The position numbers were made by a program, and so were the translations under genes. The notes beneath the pieces are model-generated. The model was not told where the DNA came from, ran no database searches, and saw nothing but the letters and a program-made list of their open reading frames with translations. From Candidatus Brevefilum sp. (lineage in GTDB: Bacteria; Chloroflexota; Anaerolineae; Anaerolineales; Anaerolineaceae), in NCBI GenBank assembly GCA_007135845.1, contig SLIC01000170.1, positions 1-9,401 of the forward strand: a stretch of DNA of 9,401 nucleotides. The letters run 5' to 3'. Shown piece after piece: positions 1 through 6,431 of this stretch (position 1 is the stretch's first letter; each line of letters starts with the position of its first letter).

Positions 1-7
1 ACCCCCG

Positions 8-36
8 GCGGGCTCTCCTCGGGGAGGAGAGCCCGC
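8..36. terminator. Perfect 13-bp hairpin, possible terminator
   Basis: Positions 8-20 and 24-36 form a perfect 13-bp GC-rich stem around a GGG loop. On the + strand it is followed by a pyrimidine-rich stretch (TTCCACTTCTTC) but not a clean U-run. It could end transcription of a gene lying before the window, or of a minus-strand unit, but neither is visible. The structure is certain from the sequence; the terminator role is inferred. It is alternatively a copy of a small dispersed palindrome. Confidence 0.45.
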
Positions 37-104
37 TTCCACTTCTTCGTCACCACTCCAAGTTTTCGCCCAGCTCAAGGTCGGAGATGAGGTGATCCCT
101 TCAG

Positions 105-122
105 CCCCCCGTCGACGGGGGG
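105..122. repeat. C6-GTCGAC-G6 palindrome
   Basis: An 18-base perfect palindrome made of six C, GTCGAC and six G, followed after TT by a second run of six G (125-130). It can extrude as a hairpin, and the paired G6 runs give some G-quadruplex potential. It lies directly upstream of the structured-RNA candidate. I do not recognise it as a known site. Confidence 0.5.
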
Positions 123-137
123 TTGGGGGGCAAAAAT

Positions 138-162
138 GGTGTGGCCACAACCAGACCACACC
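138..162. other. GGTGTGG/CCACACC hairpin between A-runs
   Basis: A 7-bp perfect stem (138-144 with 156-162) with an 11-base loop, flanked by AAAAA on the left and AAAAAA on the right. Read on the minus strand it is followed by ATTTTTG, so it could act as a weak minus-strand terminator. The nearest minus-strand gene is the PAP2 phosphatase ending at 507, which would then have a 3' UTR of about 350 bases. It also sits just before the proposed left end of the RNA element, so it may instead belong to that element's flank. Confidence 0.3.
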
Positions 163-172
163 AAAAAATTAC

Positions 173-496
173 GAGTTGGGCGGACTTAGGGTGAAGTGCC
201 GTTGCAATCCCCGAAACGTAGTGGAGCGGACAGTGCACTTCAGCCGTATCCGGACATCAAGAGATGTCTGGCAATCCGCACCAGCGAACGAAGTCCCTGA
301 AGCAAACCGGAACCCCTGGTAACTCCTGCAGCGCCAGCGACTGGGAACCGTCCTGTAAGGAGACAGAGAGAAACGCAGTGGAAGGGGCTGAAGCGTCGAA
401 GACTCCCGCAGCAAAGCGAGACGGAGCAGCGGAGTGGGAATGCCAAGCGCGAATCGGCGCTGGCCCAACGATCACCTACGAGCTATCAGCCATCAA
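173..496 (+). ncRNA. Candidate structured RNA, HEARO/IscB omega-RNA-like
   Basis: About 320 bases with few stops in several frames but no recognisable protein, and with nested base-pairing typical of a large structured RNA. Stems visible: 192-199 with 235-242 (8 bp); 250-258 with 263-271 (9 bp, AAGA loop, one G-U pair that works only as + strand RNA); 402-409 with 429-435 (one bulge); 442-450 with 457-464 (8 bp, one bulged A). Stretches such as GGGAACCGTCC and, near the end, AACGATCACCT followed by CTATCAG resemble what I remember of IscB omega-RNAs (Rfam HEARO), where AACAATCACCT lies near the 3' end. No iscB follows, so this would be a stand-alone copy. The boundaries are tentative, set by TTAC before 173 and TCAA at 493-496. 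A degenerate group II intron or another large RNA class is the alternative. I am fairly sure it is a structured RNA and only moderately sure of the class. Confidence 0.42.
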
Positions 497-506
497 CTGA
501 AAATTA

Positions 507-1520
507 TCAGCTGCCAGCTGCCATCTTCAGCTTTTTACTTGTCAATTCTTTCTTTTCAAATGTCAAAATCCTCATCTTCTCAAACAGGATCGGGCTGATC
601 CATGCGATCCACAAGCCGATCAGGGCATAACGGACAAAACGGAGGCTGAAGCTTAACACATCCGCTTCCCGGGGAAAAATCTGTCCCAATCCAATATAAA
701 GGATGAAGACGCCGAACACACCCACGAAGAAGCGTACCAGTCGCCGCCAGCCACCTTCACCAGCCAGGAAGGCGCCTTTTTTCTCCATTAAGATCACATA
801 ACCACTCAAAAACCCAAACCAGGTACCTCCCAGCGTAAAGGTGCCATCCATGCCGTATGGATTAATGTCACCCGCAAGAGCTACCCATTCAGAATTCATG
901 GTCCACGGTCCAACGATCCACCGGGCAACAAAGGCAAGCAGCATCAAGCCCACCGAGCTAATACCCACAAGGCCAAGTTTCCCACCAAAGGATTGTTCAC
1001 CGAAAAACTTACCAACCGGTTTTAGCAGGGCAGAGAGCGCCCACACCAGCAAGCCGCCGATCAGCCAGCCCAGGAGCACATCACCCAATAAATGAACACC
1101 CAACACAAGCCGTGAAAATCCAATCAAGAAGATCAACACCAACATGGCAATCGTGAACCAGCGCTTCTTCACTTCCACCGCCAACCAACCCCACACTGCG
1201 GCCGCGTTTTGTGAGTGTCCAGAGGGAAGGCCAAACGAGGTCTCATGGACATACGGTGCAACGGTGTCGCTGATCCAGGCTGGTCTCGGTGATCGAAACA
1301 GGAATTTAAAGAAGGTATTCAATCCATTGCTGAGCAGCAGCATGATCCCAACACGGATACCCATCTTCTGATTGAAACACCAGTAGAAAATTGGCAGCAT
1401 TAGCACATAGAATTCCTCATCACCAATAAAGGTAATCACCCGCATCGGGAGGAACAACCATTGGCCCAACGACTGCAAGACTTCATTGACGATAATTTGT
1501 AAAGCATTAATGGCAACCAT
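507..1520 (-). CDS. PAP2-superfamily membrane phosphatase
   Basis: A 337-residue integral membrane protein of the type 2 phosphatidic acid phosphatase family, which hydrolyses lipid phosphates or pyrophosphates at the membrane. All three signature motifs are present: K72-x6-R79-P80, P99-S-G-H102 and S136-R137-x5-H143-x3-D147. The two histidines and the aspartate are the expected catalytic residues. About nine hydrophobic segments can be seen: five in the PAP2 core up to about residue 165 and about four more in residues 182-315. The family core is usually near 200 residues, so the C-terminal 170 residues are an added membrane domain. The ATG at 1518-1520 has a GGAGG Shine-Dalgarno sequence (1529-1533) eight bases upstream. 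The tail is lysine-rich (KKLKMAAGS). The substrate (phosphatidate, undecaprenyl pyrophosphate or another) cannot be read from the sequence. The 143-base gap to pgm suggests separate transcription. Confidence 0.9.
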   Translation of the reverse strand: MVAINALQIIVNEVLQSLGQWLFLPMRVITFIGDEEFYVLMLPIFYWCFNQKMGIRVGIMLLLSNGLNTFFKFLFRSPRPAWISDTVAPYVHETSFGLPSGHSQNAAAVWGWLAVEVKKRWFTIAMLVLIFLIGFSRLVLGVHLLGDVLLGWLIGGLLVWALSALLKPVGKFFGEQSFGGKLGLVGISSVGLMLLAFVARWIVGPWTMNSEWVALAGDINPYGMDGTFTLGGTWFGFLSGYVILMEKKGAFLAGEGGWRRLVRFFVGVFGVFILYIGLGQIFPREADVLSFSLRFVRYALIGLWIAWISPILFEKMRILTFEKKELTSKKLKMAAGS

Positions 1521-1663
1521 AAAGAAAACCTCCGTTCAACTAACAATCAAAAAAAAATACCAAGCTAAACACCTATCCCATGTTAAGTGCCAGGAACAGA
1601 CTTGGTTTAGGCTGTTTAACACAATAAAATGTGAAAAGGTACGTATATCCGCACAATAATACC

Positions 1664-3313
1664 CTATAGTTCTTCTTCAAATAAATCGTTGACGATGGCT
1701 TGCCCTTCTTCCAGGATTTGATTTAAATGCTCCTCGCTCTTGAGGCTTTCCGCGTAAACTTTGTAGATATCCTCGGTTCCTGATGGACGCACAGCCACCC
1801 AGCCATTCTCGATCACGATCTTCAATCCGCCAATATCTGCATTATTGCCAGGAGCTTTAGTCAGCTTGGCTGAAATTTTTTCACCAGCCAGCGTATTCGC
1901 ACCGACCATCTCCGGGGTCAGTTTGCTGAAGACCGCTTTTTGCTCCCGTGTGGCTTTGGCTTCCAGGCGCTGGTAAAAGGACTCGCCAAATCGATCCTGT
2001 AACTGGGTATAAATCTCAGCCAGGTCTTGCCCGGTCACAGCCAGGATTTCGGCTGCCAGCAGGTTCAGGATGATGCCATCCTTATCGGTCGTCCAGGTGG
2101 TGCCGTCTTTGCGCAAAAAGGAAGCACCGGCACTCTCCTCACCGCCAAAGCCCAGCTCGCCGTGCAGCAGTCCGGGCACGAACCATTTGAAACCCACCGG
2201 GACTTCCGTCACCGACCGATCCAGTGACTTCGCCACCCGGTCCAGCATGGCACTGGTCACCACGGTTTTCCCCACGGTAACATCTGCCTGCCAGTCATGC
2301 CGGTTTTGGTACAGGTACCAGACCGCCACAGCCAGGTAGTGGTTCGGGTTCATCAACCCGCCTTTGGGAGTCACAATCCCATGACGGTCAAAATCCGGGT
2401 CGTTGCCAAAGGCAATATCATATTTATCCTTCATCTGGATCAGGCTCGCCATTGCGTACGGTGAAGAGCAATCCATGCGGATCTTGCCGTCGTGATCAAC
2501 CGTCATAAACCGGAAGGTCGGATCCACAACCGGGTTAACCACCTCGAGGTCCAGGTCATAGGTCTCGGCAATCGGCTCCCAATAAGCGATACCGGCACCC
2601 CCCAGCGGATCAACCCCAATCCTTACCCCAGCTGCAGCAATCGCTTCCATATGAAGAACCTTCACCAAATCATCCACATAGGGTCTCACAAAATCAACCA
2701 ACTGGGTGGTATCTGCTTCTAACGCTTTTGTCCACAGGATGCGCTTCACGTCTTTCAGTCCATCCTGCATGATCTGATTGGCACGATCCTGGATGGCCCG
2801 GGTGGTTTCTGAACCAGCCGGTCCGCCATGGGGGGGATTATATTTGAAGCCGCCATCTGAAGGCGGGTTATGCGAAGGCGTGATCACCACACCATCAGCT
2901 AACCCTGCCGAGCGCCCGCGGTTATAAGTCAGGATACGGTGGGAAATTACCGGGGTGGGTGTAAAACCCATCCCCCTTTGCAAGATGATGTCGACACCAT
3001 TGGCGGCAAACACCTCCACCGCGGTGCGCAAAGCTGGCTCAGAGAGGCCGTGGGTGTCCTTGCCAATGTATAAGGGGCCGTCTGTGCCTTGTGCCTGTCG
3101 GTATTCAACGATCGCTTGGCTGATGGCCAGGATATGGGCTTCGTTAAAAGCACGGTTGAACGAAGATCCTCTGTGACCGGAGGTGCCAAAGGACACCTGA
3201 TCTGCGCGGCGGTTGGGATCAGGCTGCTCAGTATAATAAGCTGATATTAATTGGGGAATATCAACCAGCAGTTCACGCGGTGCTGGTTTTCCGGCGAGGG
3301 GGCTGGTTTCCAT
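1664..3313 (-). CDS. pgm: Phosphoglucomutase (alpha-D-glucose phosphate-specific)
   Basis: A 549-residue cytosolic enzyme interconverting glucose 1-phosphate and glucose 6-phosphate, linking glycogen and sugar-nucleotide metabolism to glycolysis. Order of motifs: FGTSGHRGSS at about 42-51, the phosphoserine loop TPSHNP with Ser147, the Mg-binding loop DPDFDR (Asp305/307/309), the sugar-binding GEESAG (about 391-396) and the phosphate-binding RPSGTE (about 509-514). Length and motif spacing match the E. coli Pgm type rather than the shorter ManB/AlgC type. I chose the ATG at 3311-3313 (METSPLAG...), preceded by a GGAAGAAGAG stretch. It matches the usual N-terminus of the family. An in-frame ATG at 3374-3376 would add 21 residues but has no ribosome site, and a TATAAT box lies inside that extension. 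No clear terminator follows the gene. Confidence 0.96.
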   Translation of the reverse strand: METSPLAGKPAPRELLVDIPQLISAYYTEQPDPNRRADQVSFGTSGHRGSSFNRAFNEAHILAISQAIVEYRQAQGTDGPLYIGKDTHGLSEPALRTAVEVFAANGVDIILQRGMGFTPTPVISHRILTYNRGRSAGLADGVVITPSHNPPSDGGFKYNPPHGGPAGSETTRAIQDRANQIMQDGLKDVKRILWTKALEADTTQLVDFVRPYVDDLVKVLHMEAIAAAGVRIGVDPLGGAGIAYWEPIAETYDLDLEVVNPVVDPTFRFMTVDHDGKIRMDCSSPYAMASLIQMKDKYDIAFGNDPDFDRHGIVTPKGGLMNPNHYLAVAVWYLYQNRHDWQADVTVGKTVVTSAMLDRVAKSLDRSVTEVPVGFKWFVPGLLHGELGFGGEESAGASFLRKDGTTWTTDKDGIILNLLAAEILAVTGQDLAEIYTQLQDRFGESFYQRLEAKATREQKAVFSKLTPEMVGANTLAGEKISAKLTKAPGNNADIGGLKIVIENGWVAVRPSGTEDIYKVYAESLKSEEHLNQILEEGQAIVNDLFEEEL

Positions 3314-3352
3314 CTCTTCTTCCTTCAAGTTTAATGGTCGTGTGACAACCCA

Positions 3353-3358
3353 ATTATA
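3353..3358 (-). promoter_or_regulatory. Probable -10 box of pgm
   Basis: A minus-strand TATAAT, giving a start point near 3346 and a 33-base leader that includes the Shine-Dalgarno region of the 3313 start. No good -35 is found at 16-18 bases, so the promoter is only partly supported. Its position within the longer reading frame argues against the 3376 start. Confidence 0.45.
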
Positions 3359-3486
3359 CACCAGGTCGGAACGCATTTTTCATTCAAGTACCAAAACCTC
3401 GGGCAATAATTCAGAACCAGTCCATCGCGTAAAACATCGTAATCGGGTGTAAATATAAGTTATTTATCAGAAGATACGACAATCAT

Positions 3487-3514
3487 TTGATGCTAAGTCC
3501 CCTTGCAGTATAAT
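3487..3514 (+). promoter_or_regulatory. Promoter of the SlyD-like gene
   Basis: TTGATG (3487-3492), a 16-base spacer and a perfect TATAAT (3509-3514). The start point would be near 3521, leaving a leader of about 64 bases before the ATG at 3585. It lies in the divergent spacer shared with pgm. Confidence 0.65.
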
Positions 3515-3584
3515 GACTGAGTGTTAGAACTTGAACAAGCCTGGCTGATAACACCAGGTGAAATTGAACTAATGGAGAAATTTA

Positions 3585-4094
3585 ATGTCAGATAAAGAAA
3601 TTAAAACCATATCAAAAGACGTCGTTGTGACGATGGATTACAGTCTGGAAATTGAAGGCAAAGAAATCGATGCCGGTCCCATCCAGTTCTTGCATGGACA
3701 TGGGAATATCATTCCCGGTTTGGAGAGCGAAGTCGAAGGTATGGCCATCGGGGATGAGAAAGAGGTCTTCATCAAAGCAGAAGAAGCTTATGGCACCTAT
3801 AACCCGGAGCTAGAAATTGATGTCCCTTTGGACAACTTTCCAGAGGATTTTGAGATCAAACTTGGCCATCCCATGCGCATCCAGGATGGAGAAGGGCACG
3901 TTTTTACTGGTGTTGCCATGGCCATCACAGACACAATGGTCAAGCTCAACCTCAACCATCCCCTGGCTGGTAAGGACCTGAACTTTAAAACCAAGGTGAC
4001 AGACTTGCGCGCTGCCACAGAATTAGAAAAAGAACAGGGTCGGCTCACTAGTGATTGCAGCGGTTGTGCTTCATCTAATTGCAGCGATTGTTAA
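3585..4094 (+). CDS. slyD: FKBP-type peptidyl-prolyl isomerase, SlyD-like
   Basis: A 169-residue cytosolic prolyl cis-trans isomerase and folding helper. The FKBP half-domain runs from about residue 11 to 71 and includes FLHGHGNIIPGLE (35-47), VEGMAIGDEKE and EEAYG. An insert-in-flap (IF) chaperone domain occupies about 72-118. The FKBP fold then resumes with NHPLAGKDL (124-132), which is typical of SlyD. The C-terminus carries a short cysteine tail with two CxxC-like pairs (Cys158/161 and Cys166/169), much shorter than the His/Cys-rich nickel-binding tail of E. coli SlyD but consistent with metal binding. The ATG at 3585 has GGAG at 3574-3577, seven bases upstream. A tRNA-Glu gene follows 77 bases later with its own promoter. 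No strong terminator separates them, so read-through into the tRNA is possible. Confidence 0.92.
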   Translation: MSDKEIKTISKDVVVTMDYSLEIEGKEIDAGPIQFLHGHGNIIPGLESEVEGMAIGDEKEVFIKAEEAYGTYNPELEIDVPLDNFPEDFEIKLGHPMRIQDGEGHVFTGVAMAITDTMVKLNLNHPLAGKDLNFKTKVTDLRAATELEKEQGRLTSDCSGCASSNCSDC

Positions 4095-4131
4095 TCACCT
4101 GGTAAACCATAAAATAATTTCACGAATTTGA

Positions 4132-4160
4132 TTGACGTTGCTGTCAGTCTGTGATAGAAT
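4132..4160 (+). promoter_or_regulatory. tRNA-Glu promoter
   Basis: TTGACG (4132-4137), a 17-base spacer and TAGAAT (4155-4160): a near-consensus housekeeping promoter. The expected start at about 4167 lies five bases before the mature tRNA, leaving a very short 5' leader for RNase P. Confidence 0.85.
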
Positions 4161-4171
4161 TTCCTGCACTT

Positions 4172-4244
4172 GCCCCCATCGTCTAGTGGCCTAGGACGTG
4201 GCCCTCTCAAGGCCAAAACCGGGATTCGAATTCCCGTGGGGGCA
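4172..4244 (+). tRNA. tRNA-Glu (anticodon CTC)
   Basis: A 73-base cloverleaf. The acceptor stem pairs 4172-4178 (GCCCCCA) with 4237-4243 (TGGGGGC), with discriminator A at 4244. The D-arm (GTCTAGTGG...AGGAC) is typical of tRNA-Glu. The anticodon stem is TGGCC/GGCCA around loop CTCTCAA with anticodon CTC at 4206-4208, reading GAG. The T-arm is CGGGA/TCCCG around loop TTCGAAT. CCA is not encoded (the next bases are TGT), so it must be added after transcription. There is no intron, and all stems look intact. Confidence 0.97.
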
Positions 4245-4260
4245 TGTTTCATTTAAATGA

Positions 4261-4296
4261 AAATGGGCTGGTAACAAATACCAACCCATTTCTTTT
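4261..4296 (+). terminator. Terminator of the tRNA-Glu unit
   Basis: AAATGGG pairs with CCCATTT, and after one C/A mismatch TGGTA pairs with TACCA around an ACAAA loop. The stem is followed by CTTTT, a short U-rich tail. It lies 17 bases after the tRNA end, as expected for an intrinsic terminator. Confidence 0.75.
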
Positions 4297-4367
4297 AACG
4301 AATCACGCAATTATGATTTACACAGTTAACACCAGGCAAAACCATTACTAGCCATAAATTAACGTCC

Positions 4368-4384
4368 TATCACCTCAGGTGATA
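4368..4384. other. TATCACC-TCA-GGTGATA dyad
   Basis: A perfect 7-bp inverted repeat with a 3-base loop in the 212-base spacer between the tRNA terminator and the corrinoid-protein gene. No U-run follows on either strand, so it is not a convincing terminator. It could be a protein-binding site or an RNA hairpin in the 3' UTR of the minus-strand operon. I see no gene and no clear terminator elsewhere in 4297-4508. Confidence 0.3.
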
Positions 4385-4508
4385 CCTGGCGCTTCAAATC
4401 AGATCCACGAGTCGTTGACCTGATTCATTCTCATTAGGTTGACAGGTCTTGATGCCACTCACACCAGGTTTTTTTCTAGGGCACCAAAGAAGGTCCCAAA
4501 GGATTAGC

Positions 4509-5141
4509 CTAAACCAGGGATTTGGCTAATTTTACTGCTCGGCTGGCGTCTGAAGCATAACCATCTGCACCGATCTTCTCTGCATAAGCATCGGTAATCG
4601 GAGCACCGCCGATCAATATCTTTACGGAGTCCCTAACACCGGCCGACTTAAGCGCGTCGATCGTGCTCTGCATATTGGGCATGGTCGTTGTCAGCAATGC
4701 GGACATCGCCACAAAATCCGGTTGGTGTTCCTGCACAGCAGACACAAATGCCTCAGGTGAGACGTCCGTACCCAGGTCAACCACCTGGAAGCCTGCACCT
4801 TCCAGCATCATACACACCAGGTTCTTGCCGATATCGTGCAAATCACCTTTGACGGTCCCAGCAATGATACTGCCTACGGGCTTTATATCAGCATCCACCA
4901 GCTTGGGTTTGAGAATTTCCATCCCGGTCTTCATTGCCCGTGCGGCAATCAGCATTTCCGGAACAAAGTATTCACCTTCCTCAAACAAGCGTCCGACTTC
5001 TCCCATGGCAGTCACCATGGCTTCCAATACCTCGCCAGCCGGAACACCCGCGCCCAGTGCACTTTCAACATTTGCTTGGGCTTCATCCCGTTGACCTTCC
5101 AATATCGCGTTATACAGATCTAACAACACACCTTCCATCAT
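4509..5141 (-). CDS. Methyltransferase corrinoid protein (MtaC/MtbC/MttC family)
   Basis: A 210-residue cytosolic methyl carrier. It holds a corrinoid whose cobalt accepts a methyl group from a substrate-specific methyltransferase and passes it to a second methyltransferase. A helical cap domain spans about residues 1-85 and the Rossmann-like B12 domain about 88-210. The cobalt-ligand motif D100-L-H102-D-I-G105 is intact, with His102 as the expected lower axial ligand. SALLTTTM (147-154) and GGAP (178-181) are the other conserved cofactor-contact loops. The length equals that of the MttC/MtbC type. It starts with two ATGs (5141 and 5138), and AAGG lies five bases before the first. It is the second gene of a minus-strand operon, 37 bases after the LacI-family gene, and no promoter is evident in the gap. 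The methyl donor is not identifiable because no MtaB/MttB/MtgB partner is in the window. Confidence 0.93.
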   Translation of the reverse strand: MMEGVLLDLYNAILEGQRDEAQANVESALGAGVPAGEVLEAMVTAMGEVGRLFEEGEYFVPEMLIAARAMKTGMEILKPKLVDADIKPVGSIIAGTVKGDLHDIGKNLVCMMLEGAGFQVVDLGTDVSPEAFVSAVQEHQPDFVAMSALLTTTMPNMQSTIDALKSAGVRDSVKILIGGAPITDAYAEKIGADGYASDASRAVKLAKSLV

Positions 5142-5178
5142 TTTTTCCTTTCTTAAAAAGTCAATTTAATCAACACCA

Positions 5179-6195
5179 TTACCTGTCAGGCGGTTTTGTA
5201 CCGCTTGAACCTCTCATCACCAGCTGGCAGGGCAGCACAATCTGCCTGGATTCTGGTTCCTGACCTGATAATATATCCAATAACATCCCGATGGCTTTTT
5301 CAACAATGACCTCCACCGGGTGGTTGACAGTGCTCAATCCAGGCCAAGTCTGGTGAGCTTGCGGCAAATTTCCAAATCCGCACACCGAAACTTGTTTGGG
5401 CACATTGATCCGCAATTCTTGTAATGCAAATAATGCACCCATGGCGGCCTCATCACTGCCGGCAAAAATCGCTGTTGGCGGCGCTTCCATCCCCAGCGCA
5501 ATTTTTGCAGCATTATAACCGCCATCAAAGTTGAATAACGATTCTAACACCAGTTCCTCATCAAATGGTATCCGGTACATCTCTAAAGCTGCCTTATAAC
5601 CAAAAAAGCGGTCAACGCTTGTGCGATGGTTACGCGGCCCTTTCAAGAAGGCAATCCGCCAGTGCCCTAAAAGGATCAATCGCTCAGTCATCAAAAAGGC
5701 ACCCTGGTAATCGTCACCGGTGACATACGGTACGTTTTCGGAACGATTCAAAGGTGTAATTTGAACCTGTGACACCTCGGATTGGGTGATCAATTCTGAA
5801 AGATAAGGATCCACATCACAAGGAGGTGTGATGACCAACCCATCGACCCGCCGCTCGCGGATCAGCCCGGTGAGTTTTTCCTTTGAGCGTTCATGCGATG
5901 GAAAGTAGGATTGGATCAAAATATCGTAATCAAGCTGGTATCCAATATCCATCACCTTTGAAATCACGGCCGATTGGTAAAAACCTGCTTCATGTAACAG
6001 GATGCAAATGACATAGGCCTTACTTTGGACCAACCGTCGGGCAGAGATGTTAGGCGCATAACCCAGGGTTTCAATGGCTTCCAGCACCTTCAAGCGGGTT
6101 GCATCCGCTACATAAGGCTCCTCATTAACCACGCGCGAAACCGTCTTGATCGAGCAATCCGCCAGCTTGGCAACATCTTTAATGGTTACAGACAC
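5179..6195 (-). CDS. LacI-family transcriptional regulator
   Basis: A 338-residue DNA-binding regulator. The N-terminal helix-turn-helix (about 4-25, TIKDVAKLADCS then TVSRVVN) and the hinge helix SARRLVQSK (51-59, with the minor-groove-intercalating Leu) are canonical. Residues about 60-338 form a periplasmic-binding-protein-like effector domain. The usual GFDD motif of sugar-binding members reads GFGN here, so the effector may not be a typical sugar. The start is GTG (6193-6195), preceded by GAGGGAG. The protein begins MSVTIKDVAK as LacI proteins do. It leads an operon with the corrinoid protein and is divergent from the methyltransferase gene. A palindrome at 6210-6221 and its near-copy at 6358-6371 are the likely operators, implying autoregulation and control of both arms. 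The regulator family is certain; its target and effector are inferred. Confidence 0.95.
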   Translation of the reverse strand: MSVTIKDVAKLADCSIKTVSRVVNEEPYVADATRLKVLEAIETLGYAPNISARRLVQSKAYVICILLHEAGFYQSAVISKVMDIGYQLDYDILIQSYFPSHERSKEKLTGLIRERRVDGLVITPPCDVDPYLSELITQSEVSQVQITPLNRSENVPYVTGDDYQGAFLMTERLILLGHWRIAFLKGPRNHRTSVDRFFGYKAALEMYRIPFDEELVLESLFNFDGGYNAAKIALGMEAPPTAIFAGSDEAAMGALFALQELRINVPKQVSVCGFGNLPQAHQTWPGLSTVNHPVEVIVEKAIGMLLDILSGQEPESRQIVLPCQLVMRGSSGTKPPDR

Positions 6196-6209
6196 AAACT
6201 CCCTCGCCA

Positions 6210-6221
6210 GACAACGTTGTC
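6210..6221. promoter_or_regulatory. LacI-family operator O1
   Basis: GACAACGTTGTC is a perfect 12-bp palindrome with the central CG typical of LacI-family sites. It lies about +19 to +30 relative to the predicted start of the lacI-corrinoid operon, where a bound repressor would block elongation. It differs at one position from the core of the second site at 6359-6370. Confidence 0.75.
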
Positions 6222-6245
6222 CATTTCTTTATGATTCTCACGCCA

Positions 6246-6275
6246 ATTATAACGTAGAATTGGCAAAACAATCAA
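6246..6275 (-). promoter_or_regulatory. Promoter of the lacI-corrinoid operon
   Basis: On the minus strand, TTGATT (6275-6270), an 18-base spacer and a perfect TATAAT (6251-6246). The start point would be near 6239, giving a 44-base leader that contains operator O1. Confidence 0.65.
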
Positions 6276-6356
6276 GTCTTTTTTTGACTAATCACCAGTA
6301 AACCCGGAGATATCGCAATAAAAAGGCACTGTTTTCCTAAATGTTATCAACCAGGT

Positions 6357-6385
6357 TTGACAGCGTTGTCAGCATTGTTTATAAT
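6357..6385 (+). promoter_or_regulatory. Promoter of the methyltransferase gene
   Basis: A full consensus promoter: TTGACA (6357-6362), a 17-base spacer and TATAAT (6380-6385). The start point would be near 6392, with a leader of about 40 bases. Such a strong promoter combined with an overlapping operator fits tight repression and strong induction. Confidence 0.88.
6358..6371. promoter_or_regulatory. LacI-family operator O2
   Basis: TGACAGCGTTGTCA is a 14-bp palindrome with one mismatched pair and a central CG at 6364-6365. It overlaps the -35 box and the first nine bases of the spacer of the methyltransferase promoter, so binding would exclude RNA polymerase. Its centre is 149 bp from that of O1, about 14 helical turns, which would permit looping. 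Confidence 0.75.
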
Positions 6386-6431
6386 TCAGGTTGAAATAAA
6401 CCATCAACAGCATCGATGAAAGGAAATCAAG

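Noticed and set aside
50..97. Short minus-strand open stretch ending in a natural-looking C-terminus (RDHLISDLELGENLEW then TGA)
   Set aside because: Only 16 codons long, with an in-frame stop directly upstream and no start. It could be a gene remnant, but I cannot support that.
92..500. Several overlapping open frames of 68-99 codons on both strands
   Set aside because: They overlap each other in a GC-rich region, have no recognisable domains or ribosome sites, and coincide with the stems of the structured RNA.
1..506. CRISPR array or tandem repeats near the RNA candidate
   Set aside because: No regularly spaced repeats were found; the region contains inverted rather than direct repeats.
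4133..4146. TGAC...GTCA sequence in the tRNA promoter resembling the LacI operator
   Set aside because: Only the outer four bases on each side match; the inner bases are not symmetric and the central CG is missing.
4479..4498. GGG-C-ACC / GGTCCC hairpin downstream of the corrinoid gene as a terminator
   Set aside because: On the minus strand it is followed by A-rich rather than T-rich sequence; the T-run lies on the wrong side.
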